Under the pieces are notes generated by a model. It searched no databases and was not told where the DNA came from. It was given only the letters and a program-made list of their open reading frames with translations. Below are positions 16,252 to 25,533 of a stretch of 64,000 bases of DNA, piece after piece. Position 1 is the stretch's first letter. Each line of letters starts with the position of its first letter. The position numbers and the translations under genes were made by a program. The stretch comes from Paraburkholderia franconis (GTDB taxonomy: Bacteria; Pseudomonadota; Gammaproteobacteria; Burkholderiales; Burkholderiaceae), in contig NZ_WHNP01000016.1 of the NCBI RefSeq assembly GCF_009362735.1, forward strand, positions 108,402 to 172,401. The letters are read 5' to 3'.

Positions 16252-16542
16252 ACGAAATCTCCTTCGTGCTGGTATACGCCTTCGCCGATTGACGGTGCCG
16301 GGCACATGACAGCTATTTCATGCTACCGGCGGCGGCTGCTAACCGATTGACGCAGGTCGAGGGAGCGGGAGCGAATGCCACTGAGGTGGGCGCCGCGACA
16401 ACTAGAACTCTGCGCGCATTGAATAGCACGCCCGTTTTCAACCGCGCGGTTGAGCCATGTCAAATAAAGCTGCAACGCGGGGGATACAGTTTGTGCAGGG
16501 CAATTGCATGAATTCCGTCAAACCGCGCGTACGGAGACCAAC

Positions 16543-16974
16543 ATGAGTTTCTTCAAAAGCCTGGCGCTTGTCACCGCGATTTCTGTCGCTTGCAGCGTCG
16601 GCAATGCGGTCGCTGCCGAACAGAAGGCGACCGATGCAGAACACAAGGCGCATCACCCGCCGGCCACCAAGCCTGTCTCAAAAGACAGCAAGAAGCTTCG
16701 CGACATCGACGAACAGACGAAGCACATGCAGGCGATGCACGAAAAAATGATGGACGCGAAGACGTCAGAGCAACGCGCAGCACTGATGGACGAACAGATG
16801 AAGTCCACGCAAAGCAGTATGCACATGATGGACATGATGAAACAGGATTCGGAGGCTATGCCGATGTCCGGACAAGCTCACGAAATGATGATGAAGCGCA
16901 TGGACATGATGCAGATGATGTTGCAGGCGATGATGGACCGTCAGTCCGCGCAAGACCGGGAACCGGTCAAGTGA
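16543..16974 (+). CDS. Met/His-rich exported protein of the copper block
   Basis: The 143-residue protein has a signal peptide (LALVTAISVACSVGNAVAAE) and a mature part packed with Met and His (HMQAMHEKMMDAK, MHMMDMMKQDSEAMPM, MMKRMDMMQMMLQAMMD). Such Met-rich stretches bind Cu(I) and Ag(I) in the periplasm. No named domain is evident. An ATG at 16543 gives the signal peptide; the earlier start at 16504 does not. It opens the copper block and precedes the DUF2933 and methyltransferase genes. Confidence 0.7.
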   Translation: MSFFKSLALVTAISVACSVGNAVAAEQKATDAEHKAHHPPATKPVSKDSKKLRDIDEQTKHMQAMHEKMMDAKTSEQRAALMDEQMKSTQSSMHMMDMMKQDSEAMPMSGQAHEMMMKRMDMMQMMLQAMMDRQSAQDREPVK

Positions 16975-16999
16975 CGCCCGACCCTTCATGGAGATGACG

Positions 17000-17260
17000 A
17001 TGAACGACGCTCCACATACTTCGCGCCCCTTCTGGAAATCGCGGTCAGCGGTTGCGCTACTGGTGTTCGCGGCTGTCGCGCTGTTCCTGCTTTTCTCGGA
17101 GCACCGGGCACACTTTCTGGGCGTGTTGCCATACCTGCTATTGCTGTCTTGTCCGTTGATGCATCTGTTCATGCATCACGGTCACGGACACAGCCATACC
17201 GGTTCGACGAGAAAGGAAGGAACGTCTGATTCAGGGGGCAACCATGAGCAGCATAGGTAA
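17000..17260 (+). CDS. DUF2933-type small membrane protein
   Basis: The 86-residue protein has one or two membrane segments ('AVALLVFAAVALFLLFSEHRAHFLGVLPYLLLLSCPLMHLFMHHGHGHSH'), the pattern of DUF2933 proteins, which occur in metal-resistance clusters: a short helix, E-H-R-x-H, then L-x-C-P-x-M-H-x-F-M-H-x-G-H-x-H. The His/Met end suggests metal contact on one side of the membrane. GGAG lies eight bases before the ATG at 17000. It overlaps the next gene by 17 bases. Confidence 0.75.
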   Translation: MNDAPHTSRPFWKSRSAVALLVFAAVALFLLFSEHRAHFLGVLPYLLLLSCPLMHLFMHHGHGHSHTGSTRKEGTSDSGGNHEQHR

Positions 17261-17900
17261 TGGCTACGGCCTGTGGGGCCTTGTGCTCATCAATTCGCTG
17301 GTGTTCATCATCTTCGCCTTCAGCTTCTTCAAACCGGCGACCAGGCGTGACTGGCGCACCTTCGGTGGATTTTCGGCTTTTGTCGTTGCGCTCTTTGCGG
17401 AAATGTACGGATTCCCGCTCACCATCTATCTTTTGTCCGGCTGGTTGCAGACTCGTTTCCCGCAGGCAAACCTGTTCTCGCACGACTCGGGACATATCTG
17501 GTGGATGATGACGGGCCGACATGGCGACCCGCATTTCGCGCTTCCGCACATCCTTAGTCTCGTCTTTATATTGGGTGGGTTTTATCTGCTGTCGACAGCC
17601 TGGCATGTCCTGTACGAGGCTCAACGCGTCGGACAACTCGCCACAACGGGCGCTTACGCGAAAATCCGGCATCCGCAGTACGTTGCATTTGTGCTCATCA
17701 TGTTCGGCTTCCTGCTGCAGTGGCCAACGCTTGTCACGCTCGTGATGTTTCCGGTACTGGTTTTCATGTATGTCCGGCTCGCAATCCAGGAAGAACTGGA
17801 TTCGGAAGCACGTTTCGGTCAAGCCTGGCGAGAGTACGCATCACACACGCCGCGCTTCATCCCGCGATTGTCTGGCAACGGCACTGTTCAGGCTCATTGA
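17244..17900 (+). CDS. Isoprenylcysteine/phospholipid methyltransferase family membrane protein
   Basis: The 218-residue protein has about five membrane segments and the ICMT/PEMT-like signature 'TTGAYAKIRHPQYVAFVLIMFGFLLQWPTL' and 'EELDSEARFGQAWREYASHTPRFIP', which build the SAM site. Bacterial members next to copper pumps are frequent; their substrate is unknown, possibly a membrane lipid or small amphiphile. The first half (SFFKPATRRDWRTFGGFSAFVVALFAEMYGFPLTIYLL) is typical of this subgroup. It is followed after 20 bases by the copper ATPase. Confidence 0.8.
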   Translation: MSSIGNGYGLWGLVLINSLVFIIFAFSFFKPATRRDWRTFGGFSAFVVALFAEMYGFPLTIYLLSGWLQTRFPQANLFSHDSGHIWWMMTGRHGDPHFALPHILSLVFILGGFYLLSTAWHVLYEAQRVGQLATTGAYAKIRHPQYVAFVLIMFGFLLQWPTLVTLVMFPVLVFMYVRLAIQEELDSEARFGQAWREYASHTPRFIPRLSGNGTVQAH

Positions 17901-17920
17901 GCTAATACGGGACGCACACG

Positions 17921-20320
17921 ATGACTTCGTCGCCCACACATGTTCACAGCGGTGCCCCGAGGGCAAGTGGACACGCCGACCATACGCAGGAAACGACGGA
18001 CGCGGTCGACCCTGTTTGTGGCACGCGTGTGGCGAGCGCATCGGCGCGACATTCCGACTACCTCGGACAACCGTATTACTTCTGCAGCAGCAAATGCCTG
18101 GAAACGTTCCGGGCAGCACCGGACAAGTATGCACGGCCAGTCGGGACAACGGCCGTTCCCGGGCCCGAGACGGGGGTTATCTACTTGTGTCCGATGCATC
18201 CACAAATACGCGCGTCTGCGCCTGGCAACTGTCCGATTTGTGGCATGGCACTCGAGCCCATCGTCCCAACAGGTGCAGAAGAGCGCAATGTCGAGCTTGA
18301 ATCAATGACCCGGCGGTTCTGGGTTGGGCTTGTTCTGTCGATTCCGCTGCTCCTGATGACGATGGGCAAGATGATTTTGCCGTTCGACATCGATTCAGCA
18401 ATCGACGGGCTGTTTTCGAATGTCCCACACTGGATGACGGCATCATGGTCCCAATGCATCCAGGCGTTGCTGGCTACGCCCGTGGTGTTGTGGGGCGGCT
18501 GGCCGTTCCTTGAGCGAGGATGGAAGTCATTCGTGACCCGGTGGCTGAACATGTTCAGCCTCATCGGACTGGGTGTCGCTGCCGCTTATGTGTTCAGCGT
18601 GTTCGCGCTGTTTTTCCCGGACGCATTGCCGCATGCGTTTCGGCGGGGACACGAACTGCCGCTTTACTTCGAGGCAGCCTCCGTCATCGTGACCCTGGTT
18701 CTGCTAGGCCAGGTGCTCGAACTACGTGCGCGCTCGCGCACGTCGAGCGCGATACGTGACCTCCTGAAGCTTGCTCCTCAAACGGCGGTACGCATCAGGC
18801 CGGACGGCGTCGACGAGCCCATTCCTCTCGAAGCGGTCGTCGCGGGCGACATCTTGCGGGTCAAACCCGGCTCAAAGGTGCCGGTGGATGGCGTCGTGAC
18901 GGAAGGTCGTTCGAGCGTCGATGAATCGATGATTACCGGTGAGTCGATTCCTGCTGAAAAAGTCGCAGGAAGCAAGGTGACGGGTGCAGCGGTCAATCAG
19001 ACGGGAACCTTCCTGATGCGCGCGGAGAAGGTCGGCTCCGAAACTTTGCTCGCGCGCATCGTGCAAATGGTTGCGGAGGCGGGCCGTTCCCGTGCGCCTA
19101 TCCAGAAACTTGCCGACCAGGTGTCCGGCTGGTTCGTGCTCGCGGTCATTGGCATAGCGGCCGCCGCGTTCCTCGTCTGGGCTGTCGCCGGGCCTGCACC
19201 GGCACTGGCAAACGCTCTCGTTGTCGCCATCAGCGTGCTTATCATTGCGTGTCCCTGTGCATTGGGCCTGGCTACCCCCGTGTCGATTATCGTTGGCGTG
19301 GGCCGGGGCGCGCAGGAAGGCGTGCTCATCAAGGATGCGGAAGCACTCGAACTGATGGAGAAAGTCGACACCGTCGTCGTCGACAAGACGGGCACGCTGA
19401 CAGAGGGCAAGCCGCGTGTCCAGAAAGTGGTCGCGGTCAATGCTGCGCAGGAATTCCGCGTTCTCGGCTACGCAGCAAGCCTGGAAGGGGCGAGCGAGCA
19501 TCCGCTCGCACAGGCAATCACGACATTCGCGAAAGAAACGGGAGCAGCGACATCTCAGGTCGACGCGTTCGACTCCGTGCCGGGCAAGGGTGTGACGGGA
19601 AAAATCGATGGACACGCGGCGTCGTTGGGCAATGCTCGATTGATGGCGGACCTGGGAGTCGATTGCGGGTCAGTGGAGCGCGACGCGGACCGCTTGCGCG
19701 AGGACGGACAAACCATCATGTATCTCGCGATTGACGGAGAACTGGCAGGCTATATCGGTGTCGCCGACCCGGTCAAAGGCACGACCCCAGAGGCCGTGCG
19801 GCAGTTGAAAGAGTCCGGCGTCCGGATTGTGATGCTGACGGGCGACAATGAGGTTACGGCTCGCGCTGTTGCAAGTTCGCTGGCTCTCGATGACGTGAAG
19901 GCCGGTGTCCTGCCAGAGGACAAGTACAAGCACGTTCAGGAACTGCAAAAGTCGGGGCGCATAGTGGCCATGGCAGGCGATGGCGTGAACGACGCACCCG
20001 CTCTCGCACAGGCAAACGTCGGCATTGCGATGGGAACGGGCACGGATGTAGCGATGAATAGTGCGCGTGTCGTGCTCGTGAAAGGCGACCTTCGAGGTAT
20101 CGCACGTGCCCGCTCGCTGAGCATGGCGACGATGAAGAACATTCGCCAGAACCTGTTTTTCGCGTTTGCCTATAACGCCATCGGCATCCCCATTGCGGCG
20201 GGCGCGCTTTACCCGTGGCTCGGCATTCTTCTCAGCCCGATAATCGCGAGCGCCGCGATGGCACTGAGCTCGGTTTCTGTGATTGGAAATGCGCTGCGGC
20301 TGCGAGGTGTCCGTGTCTGA
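17921..20320 (+). CDS. copA: Copper-exporting P1B-type ATPase with YHS and metal-binding N-terminal domains
   Basis: The 799-residue protein starts with a YHS domain (DPVCGTRV..YYFCSSKCLETFRAAPDKYA), then a heavy-metal-binding domain (YLCPMHPQIRASAPGNCPICGMAL), instead of the usual GMTCxxC domain. Eight membrane helices follow with the CPC ion site 'IACPCALGLATP', TGES actuator loop 'MITGESIP', phosphorylation site 'DKTGTLTEG', 'SEHPLAQAI' HP motif, 'MLTGDN' and 'GDGVNDAPAL', and the P1B-1 residues 'YNAIGIPIAAG' and 'MALSSVSVIGNALRL'. It exports Cu(I), probably Ag(I), from the cytoplasm. The N-terminal layout matches the CopF/SilP-like branch. Confidence 0.95.
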   Translation: MTSSPTHVHSGAPRASGHADHTQETTDAVDPVCGTRVASASARHSDYLGQPYYFCSSKCLETFRAAPDKYARPVGTTAVPGPETGVIYLCPMHPQIRASAPGNCPICGMALEPIVPTGAEERNVELESMTRRFWVGLVLSIPLLLMTMGKMILPFDIDSAIDGLFSNVPHWMTASWSQCIQALLATPVVLWGGWPFLERGWKSFVTRWLNMFSLIGLGVAAAYVFSVFALFFPDALPHAFRRGHELPLYFEAASVIVTLVLLGQVLELRARSRTSSAIRDLLKLAPQTAVRIRPDGVDEPIPLEAVVAGDILRVKPGSKVPVDGVVTEGRSSVDESMITGESIPAEKVAGSKVTGAAVNQTGTFLMRAEKVGSETLLARIVQMVAEAGRSRAPIQKLADQVSGWFVLAVIGIAAAAFLVWAVAGPAPALANALVVAISVLIIACPCALGLATPVSIIVGVGRGAQEGVLIKDAEALELMEKVDTVVVDKTGTLTEGKPRVQKVVAVNAAQEFRVLGYAASLEGASEHPLAQAITTFAKETGAATSQVDAFDSVPGKGVTGKIDGHAASLGNARLMADLGVDCGSVERDADRLREDGQTIMYLAIDGELAGYIGVADPVKGTTPEAVRQLKESGVRIVMLTGDNEVTARAVASSLALDDVKAGVLPEDKYKHVQELQKSGRIVAMAGDGVNDAPALAQANVGIAMGTGTDVAMNSARVVLVKGDLRGIARARSLSMATMKNIRQNLFFAFAYNAIGIPIAAGALYPWLGILLSPIIASAAMALSSVSVIGNALRLRGVRV

Positions 20321-20408
20321 ATCGTTGTCCACGTCAACGCATGGAATGGAAGCCAAGTGCTAGCAGCGCGAATGGTCATCCAATTCTGTGCCGATTCGAA
20401 GGTTCCCA

Positions 20409-21248
20409 ATGGAACTGCTGAGCATGCTATTCGGCAAGTTGTTGCGACTGTTTTCGCATATCGACCCAAAACCTGACGAAAGCAACAGACCTGATTGGCG
20501 ATTTGTCCTTCACCGTACCGGCTTTGCGAAGTCGTTGGTGACCGTCGTTCTGGTCTTTGGCGGCATCTGGCTGTTTTTCGGTATCCTCGAAGACATTATT
20601 AGCGAGGACCCTCTGGTCACCGTTGACCGGGTACTTCATGATGGGATGCAGGGACTTCGCGTTCCCGTTCTTGACCACTTGATGGTGGCAGTGTCGGAGC
20701 TTGGCGATGCGGCCGTTACGCTACCCGTGTCCCTGGCCGTGCTTGTCGTGCTAGTGTATCGGCGCGAATGGCGTACCGCCGCCTATTGGATTGTTGCTCT
20801 GGCGACGGCTGATGCAGCGGTCAAATTATTTAAGTTCGCTGTCCAGCGTTTGCGGCCGATGTCAATCTACGATGGCGTTGAGAGCTTTTCCTTCCCCAGC
20901 AGCCACGCCACATTAAGTGTTGTCGTCTATGGCTTCCTTACTTACCTCGTGTGTCGAGGCCGTCAAAGAGACGCTCAACTCAGGATTGCCGTGGCAAGCG
21001 GCTCGATAATAGCGCTGATATCCCTCTCCCGCCTGTACCTCGGTGTCCATTGGTTTTCTGATGTTCTCGCTGGCCTCAGCCTCGGTACGGCTTGGATTGC
21101 GTTTCTATCGGTCGCCCATCATCTGCTGGACCGTGACAGGCAAAGCTGCCACGTATTGTGGGTCGTCGCGCTTGCCACTTTTCTGACGAGCGCCACGATT
21201 TACATTTCCCTGCGTCACAGCGTTGATTTCATACGCTACGCGATGTAG
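20409..21248 (+). CDS. PAP2-family membrane phosphatase
   Basis: The 279-residue membrane protein has the PAP2 (phosphatidic acid phosphatase type 2) motifs in order: 'KFAVQRLRP' (K-x6-RP), 'FPSSHATLS' (PSGH-like, here PSSH) and 'SRLYLGVHWFSDVLAG' (SR-x5-H-x3-D). About six membrane helices are visible. It dephosphorylates lipid phosphates such as undecaprenyl pyrophosphate or phosphatidate at the outer face of the inner membrane. It lies 88 bases after the copper ATPase; a link to metal stress is only positional. A GTG at 20388 is an alternative start. Confidence 0.85.
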   Translation: MELLSMLFGKLLRLFSHIDPKPDESNRPDWRFVLHRTGFAKSLVTVVLVFGGIWLFFGILEDIISEDPLVTVDRVLHDGMQGLRVPVLDHLMVAVSELGDAAVTLPVSLAVLVVLVYRREWRTAAYWIVALATADAAVKLFKFAVQRLRPMSIYDGVESFSFPSSHATLSVVVYGFLTYLVCRGRQRDAQLRIAVASGSIIALISLSRLYLGVHWFSDVLAGLSLGTAWIAFLSVAHHLLDRDRQSCHVLWVVALATFLTSATIYISLRHSVDFIRYAM

Positions 21249-21434
21249 CAGCGGATACGAGTTAACGGTGCATAGCTCACAGTGAATCGGAAGTCCTGCT
21301 CCCAATCCGGTAACCGGAAATGTGGCAACAGGCTATCGATGATTTCCAACGAAATGTCCGTGAAATGTGCGATTGCTGGAATCGTCTGCGCATACCTGAC
21401 GCATTGCTCGACCTTGGTCTGCATTCGCTTGTCG

Positions 21435-24400
21435 TTACCTGGCCGCATTCTTTTTGCGTTCCTGTTTGTCGCGTCTATAGACATACAACGCAGGGAGCAG
21501 ATTGGTACTGAGCAACCCGCTCCAGACCAGGCCACCGAGTGTGACGATAGCGAGCCCCTGTTCCGGTGCCGCGCCTTTCCCGAAACCGAGCGCGGTCGGC
21601 AACAGTCCTAGCGATGCGGTCAGGACCGTGAGCAGAATAGGTCGGAAACGCACCTCGACTGCGTGCGTTACCGCATCGACGACAGCCTGTCCCTTCGCTT
21701 CGTTCCGCCTTACCATCTGCAGCAGAACGATGCCGTGATTCAGGCTCACGCCAATCAACGTGAGAAACGCGATAAGGCCGATGGCATTCAGGCCAACGCC
21801 GCTGACCACAAGTGCAATCGCACCGCCGGAGAACGCGAGAGGCATCTGTAGCAGTAGAAGCCCAGGCACCAGAAAGCCGTCAAACTGCAAGGTGAGAATG
21901 CCAAGCATGAGTGCGAGCGCGATAGCGGCGGCGACAGCCACATTCGCCACCGCACGTTCGAGTTGCGGATACAAGCCACCAAACTTGACGTCATAGCCCA
22001 GAGGCAATTTCAAGCTTGACAGCGCCTTTTTCGAATCCGAGATGACCTGTCCGAGCGGCGCGGTGGGTGTCGCGAGAATCTCGATGGCGCGCAGGCCATC
22101 CAGATGCCGGATGACATTAGGTCCTGTTTTCATCGATACGTCGGCTACGTCGCTGAGCACTGTCCATCCATTGGCCATCACGGGAATCTGCCTGAGTTGT
22201 TCAAGCGAAAGATGTGTAGGGTCGCCCAGACGGACGTAGACATCGAGATGGCCGTTGCCCTCAGGCACCGTTGCAACCGTCTGTCCCGCGAGCAGCACGT
22301 GCAACTGCGAGAACAGTTGCGCGGCCGTGATTCCGTGAAGCGAGAGTGCCGTCATTTTCGGCGTAATTTGTAGCTCGGTGACAGGGTACCCGTCGTTGTT
22401 GAACACGTCCGACAGATTCGGGACCTTCGTCAGACGTTCTGTAATCTCGTTCGACAAGGATTGCAGGGTTTCGACCGAATTGCCATATACATCGATGACA
22501 AACGGCTGCGGCAGGCCAGATAGCGTTTCACCGAGCCGTTCCAGTGTCGGTGTGCCGACAATCGTTTGAACACCAGGAAGTTTCGACGCATCGAGAATCT
22601 GCTTGCCGATTTCGTCGAGGCTGCCCACATTTACATCGGGCTTCAGGGCAACTTGGATTTCTCCTGCATATGCGGGCTCGGTGTATGAGGTGCCCGACGC
22701 AGACCCAGTTCTCGCGAATACATGCGCTACGGACGGAAGACCGCGTAGCCGCGAGGAGATGCGGTCGGCCGCGTTCTGAGCGTCATGCAACGAGGTCCCG
22801 GGCGGCAGGGTGAAACTTTCGAGCAGCACAGCCTCATTGGGCAGAGGCAAAAAATCAACCGGCACAAGGACCAGCCCGGCAACGGAAACAACGAAGATAA
22901 ATACGCAACCCCAGAGCGACATTCTTGGTCGCCGCAGCGCGAAGTCGAAAAGCCGCAGGTTGTGACGTTTCAGCCAGTCGACGGCGCGTGAACCTGACGT
23001 GGGTCGCAGCCTGATTCGCGGACCCACGAATCCCAACACGAGCGGAATCAGGCTCAGCGAAATGAGCAGTGACGCAATCAGGCTGAGCGTCATTGCCAGT
23101 GAGAACGGAACAAAGAAAAGTCCCGCAAGGCCTCCCACAAATGCAAGCGGCAGGAACACCGAGACAGTGGTCATCGTACCCGAGATATCGGGACCGGCGA
23201 TATCGCGCAGACCTCGCGCGACACCTTCCCATCGTCCATCGCCCGCTTCCCACCGATGATAGATACTTTCGAGAACGATAATGGCATCGTCAGCCAGCAG
23301 GCCGACAGCCACCGAAAGCGCGCCGAAGGTTAGCAGGTTCAGACTCTGACCAGTCAGGTACAGCCCGGCGATACCGAGCAGGAGCGATAGTGGAATGCTG
23401 AGTGCGAGCGCCCAGATGCCACGACTCGCCCCGAGCATCCAGAACAGGACCGCAACAGCCAGCACTGCGCCGATGGCAAGGTTGCGCGTCAAATCGGCCG
23501 ACACCACACCAACGATATGACCCTGGCTGTAGATTTGCACGAAACGTGAATGTCCTGGCAACTGCGGTTCAAGGTCATGCAGTGCCTTGTCGACGTTTTT
23601 GACGACCGGGACGGTCGACGCTCCCGGTTGTTTAAAGACAACCACCGCGATAGTTGGGCGGCTGTCGAGTGTGACAGCATGATGGGAAGGCGGTGCCGCC
23701 CGCGTGACATCTGCCACTGCGTTCAACGGAACGACGCCTCCAGATGCCGGCACTGCGATGCCGGCATATTGCGCGGGCGTCGCAGGCAGACTTCGACCTT
23801 CGATAAAGATATCCTGGTGTCCAAGGTCGACGTAGCCGCTTGGCACCATCATGGTCGCCGCGTCGAGCGACGACGCAATTGCTGATACCGGGACGTTGAA
23901 CTGCTGCATCTTTGCGAGGTCTGGACGTACCCATATCGCGTCGGCGCCGGGTCCAGCGACGGACACTTTCTGTACGCCCGGGACCGCGCGGACACGCGGA
24001 ACGATATCCGTTTCGATGACACGCTGAACGTATGATGCGTCCACACCAGGCGGGACCTGCACGGCGTAATCCGCGACTTCGTTGATAGCGTTACCTGAAA
24101 TCTCCGTCATCAGGCTGCTGCCCTTGGGCAAGGAACCATTGATTCTGCCAATCACGCCGTTCACGTCCTGCAACGCACTGGCTGCGCTCGTTGCTTCCGT
24201 GAAGCGCGCTTCAATCTTCACGGTACCTTGTCCAATTTCCGACCGCGCATCACTCAATGACGATAGTGAGGTTAACTCGGCCTCGATTGGACGCGCGATG
24301 AGTCCCTCCAGGTCGAGCGTTGTGGCCCCCGGCAACTGGGCGACGATGCTCACCTGAGGCAGGTTGAACTGAGGCAGAACTTCCGCGTGGATATTGACGA

Positions 24401-24494
24401 GCGCGTAGATGCCATATGCAACGAGGCCCGCATAGAGCATGAACCAGAGCAGCGGCCGCTTAACGACATCGTTGAGCATGTTTTGTGGGGTCAT
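21435..24494 (-). CDS. RND efflux pump inner-membrane subunit (first pump)
   Basis: The 1019-residue protein has the RND layout: one N-terminal helix (RPLLWFMLYAGLVAYGIYAL), a large periplasmic loop with 'LPGATTLDLEGLIARPIE', a block of five helices including 'LSVAVGLLADDAIIVLESIYHRWE' (TM4 acidic residues for proton relay), a second periplasmic loop and a last helix block with 'LTLIGVSLNHGIVLLQMVRRNEAKG' and 'VRFRPILLTVLTASLGLLPTALGFG'. It lacks the typical CusA Met pairs and is closer to general HME/HAE-like pumps, so the substrate may be metal or organic. It is the last gene of a TolC-adaptor-pump operon read leftwards, overlapping the adaptor stop codon by one base. Confidence 0.9.
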   Translation of the reverse strand: MTPQNMLNDVVKRPLLWFMLYAGLVAYGIYALVNIHAEVLPQFNLPQVSIVAQLPGATTLDLEGLIARPIEAELTSLSSLSDARSEIGQGTVKIEARFTEATSAASALQDVNGVIGRINGSLPKGSSLMTEISGNAINEVADYAVQVPPGVDASYVQRVIETDIVPRVRAVPGVQKVSVAGPGADAIWVRPDLAKMQQFNVPVSAIASSLDAATMMVPSGYVDLGHQDIFIEGRSLPATPAQYAGIAVPASGGVVPLNAVADVTRAAPPSHHAVTLDSRPTIAVVVFKQPGASTVPVVKNVDKALHDLEPQLPGHSRFVQIYSQGHIVGVVSADLTRNLAIGAVLAVAVLFWMLGASRGIWALALSIPLSLLLGIAGLYLTGQSLNLLTFGALSVAVGLLADDAIIVLESIYHRWEAGDGRWEGVARGLRDIAGPDISGTMTTVSVFLPLAFVGGLAGLFFVPFSLAMTLSLIASLLISLSLIPLVLGFVGPRIRLRPTSGSRAVDWLKRHNLRLFDFALRRPRMSLWGCVFIFVVSVAGLVLVPVDFLPLPNEAVLLESFTLPPGTSLHDAQNAADRISSRLRGLPSVAHVFARTGSASGTSYTEPAYAGEIQVALKPDVNVGSLDEIGKQILDASKLPGVQTIVGTPTLERLGETLSGLPQPFVIDVYGNSVETLQSLSNEITERLTKVPNLSDVFNNDGYPVTELQITPKMTALSLHGITAAQLFSQLHVLLAGQTVATVPEGNGHLDVYVRLGDPTHLSLEQLRQIPVMANGWTVLSDVADVSMKTGPNVIRHLDGLRAIEILATPTAPLGQVISDSKKALSSLKLPLGYDVKFGGLYPQLERAVANVAVAAAIALALMLGILTLQFDGFLVPGLLLLQMPLAFSGGAIALVVSGVGLNAIGLIAFLTLIGVSLNHGIVLLQMVRRNEAKGQAVVDAVTHAVEVRFRPILLTVLTASLGLLPTALGFGKGAAPEQGLAIVTLGGLVWSGLLSTNLLPALYVYRRDKQERKKNAAR

Positions 24495-25522
24495 CAGTCG
24501 GCTTGCTGGTAGCGTTTTGCGAAGTCCTTGTGGAATAGCAGATAGGTGTCTTGGGTAACGACCCGTTCGTCAGATATGAGCCCCTGCTGGATGGTTGTCC
24601 ATCTGTTGTCGGAAGGGCCTGGAACGACCTGTCTGCGATGCTCACCACGTTTATCGTGCACCAGCACCCACCATTGGCCACCATCGAGCACGAGCGCACT
24701 GCTCGGAACAGCAAGCTTTTCGGCCGATGCTGAAAGTGACAGCGTGCCAACCCCGCCAGCGGGAAGAGGATGACCATCTGACGTCTTCAGCCACACGTCC
24801 GTCTGCCCGGGCATCGTGGCACTCAGGGCTATACGCTGAACGACTACGCGAAGCGGTGTGAGTGAACCCTCGGGCAGAAAGGTGCCTTCCATGCCCGTTG
24901 CGACACGCATTGCGTCGCTGCCATAGAAGCTCGCGACGACGTACAGACCGTTCGAAGGCACGAGCGTCACGAGTGTCTGCCCGGCGCTCACAATCTCTCC
25001 GTCGGCCGCGCTAACCGCAGTTACGGTGCCGAACTGTGGCGCTGTAACTGCGAGCAGGCTTTCGTAGTTTCTGGTCGCTGCCTGTGCAGCCGAGAGTTGT
25101 TGACGTGCCGTATCGCGGTCTGCCTGTGCATGGAGGACGGCATCGCGTGTACTGAGCTGGTCGCCAAGCTTCTGTTGCTCAATCTCAGCAGCGTGCGAGG
25201 CGGAGGATGCCCGGACTTGCGCGGATTTCTGCTCAGACGTCAAACGCGTGGTTTCAGCAAGGACGGTCGACCCCGTCAGACGCGCGATAACTTGGCCCCG
25301 ACGTACCGCATCGCCGGGCAGCACGTGCAGACCTGCCACGGTACCGGTGGTCGATGCAGTGAGGACAATGTTTGACGCAGCCTGAACGCGAGCGGGTGTC
25401 GAGAAAGTCTGTGTAATGCGCTTGAGCACGGCTGGCATCGTCACGACATCCTGTGCGAACGCACATTGACTGGCAACCAGGGCGAAGACCGTGGCAAGCG
25501 TTACTGTCTGGCTGAACTTCAT
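24494..25522 (-). CDS. RND efflux periplasmic adaptor (membrane fusion protein)
   Basis: The product of 342 residues begins with a signal peptide (FSQTVTLATVFALVASQCAFAQD). The lipoyl-like half motif 'TTGTVAGLHVLPGDAVRRGQVIARL' and its partner 'TAVSAADGEIVSAGQTLVTLVP' frame a coiled-coil hairpin (LTSEQKSAQVRASSASHAAEIEQQKLGDQL). A beta-barrel part follows. It links the pump at 21435 with the TolC protein at 25534. The ATG at 25522 is favoured over the longer frame because it gives a clean signal peptide, 12 bases after the TolC gene. Confidence 0.88.
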   Translation of the reverse strand: MKFSQTVTLATVFALVASQCAFAQDVVTMPAVLKRITQTFSTPARVQAASNIVLTASTTGTVAGLHVLPGDAVRRGQVIARLTGSTVLAETTRLTSEQKSAQVRASSASHAAEIEQQKLGDQLSTRDAVLHAQADRDTARQQLSAAQAATRNYESLLAVTAPQFGTVTAVSAADGEIVSAGQTLVTLVPSNGLYVVASFYGSDAMRVATGMEGTFLPEGSLTPLRVVVQRIALSATMPGQTDVWLKTSDGHPLPAGGVGTLSLSASAEKLAVPSSALVLDGGQWWVLVHDKRGEHRRQVVPGPSDNRWTTIQQGLISDERVVTQDTYLLFHKDFAKRYQQAD

Positions 25523-25533
25523 GGGCGCGCCTG

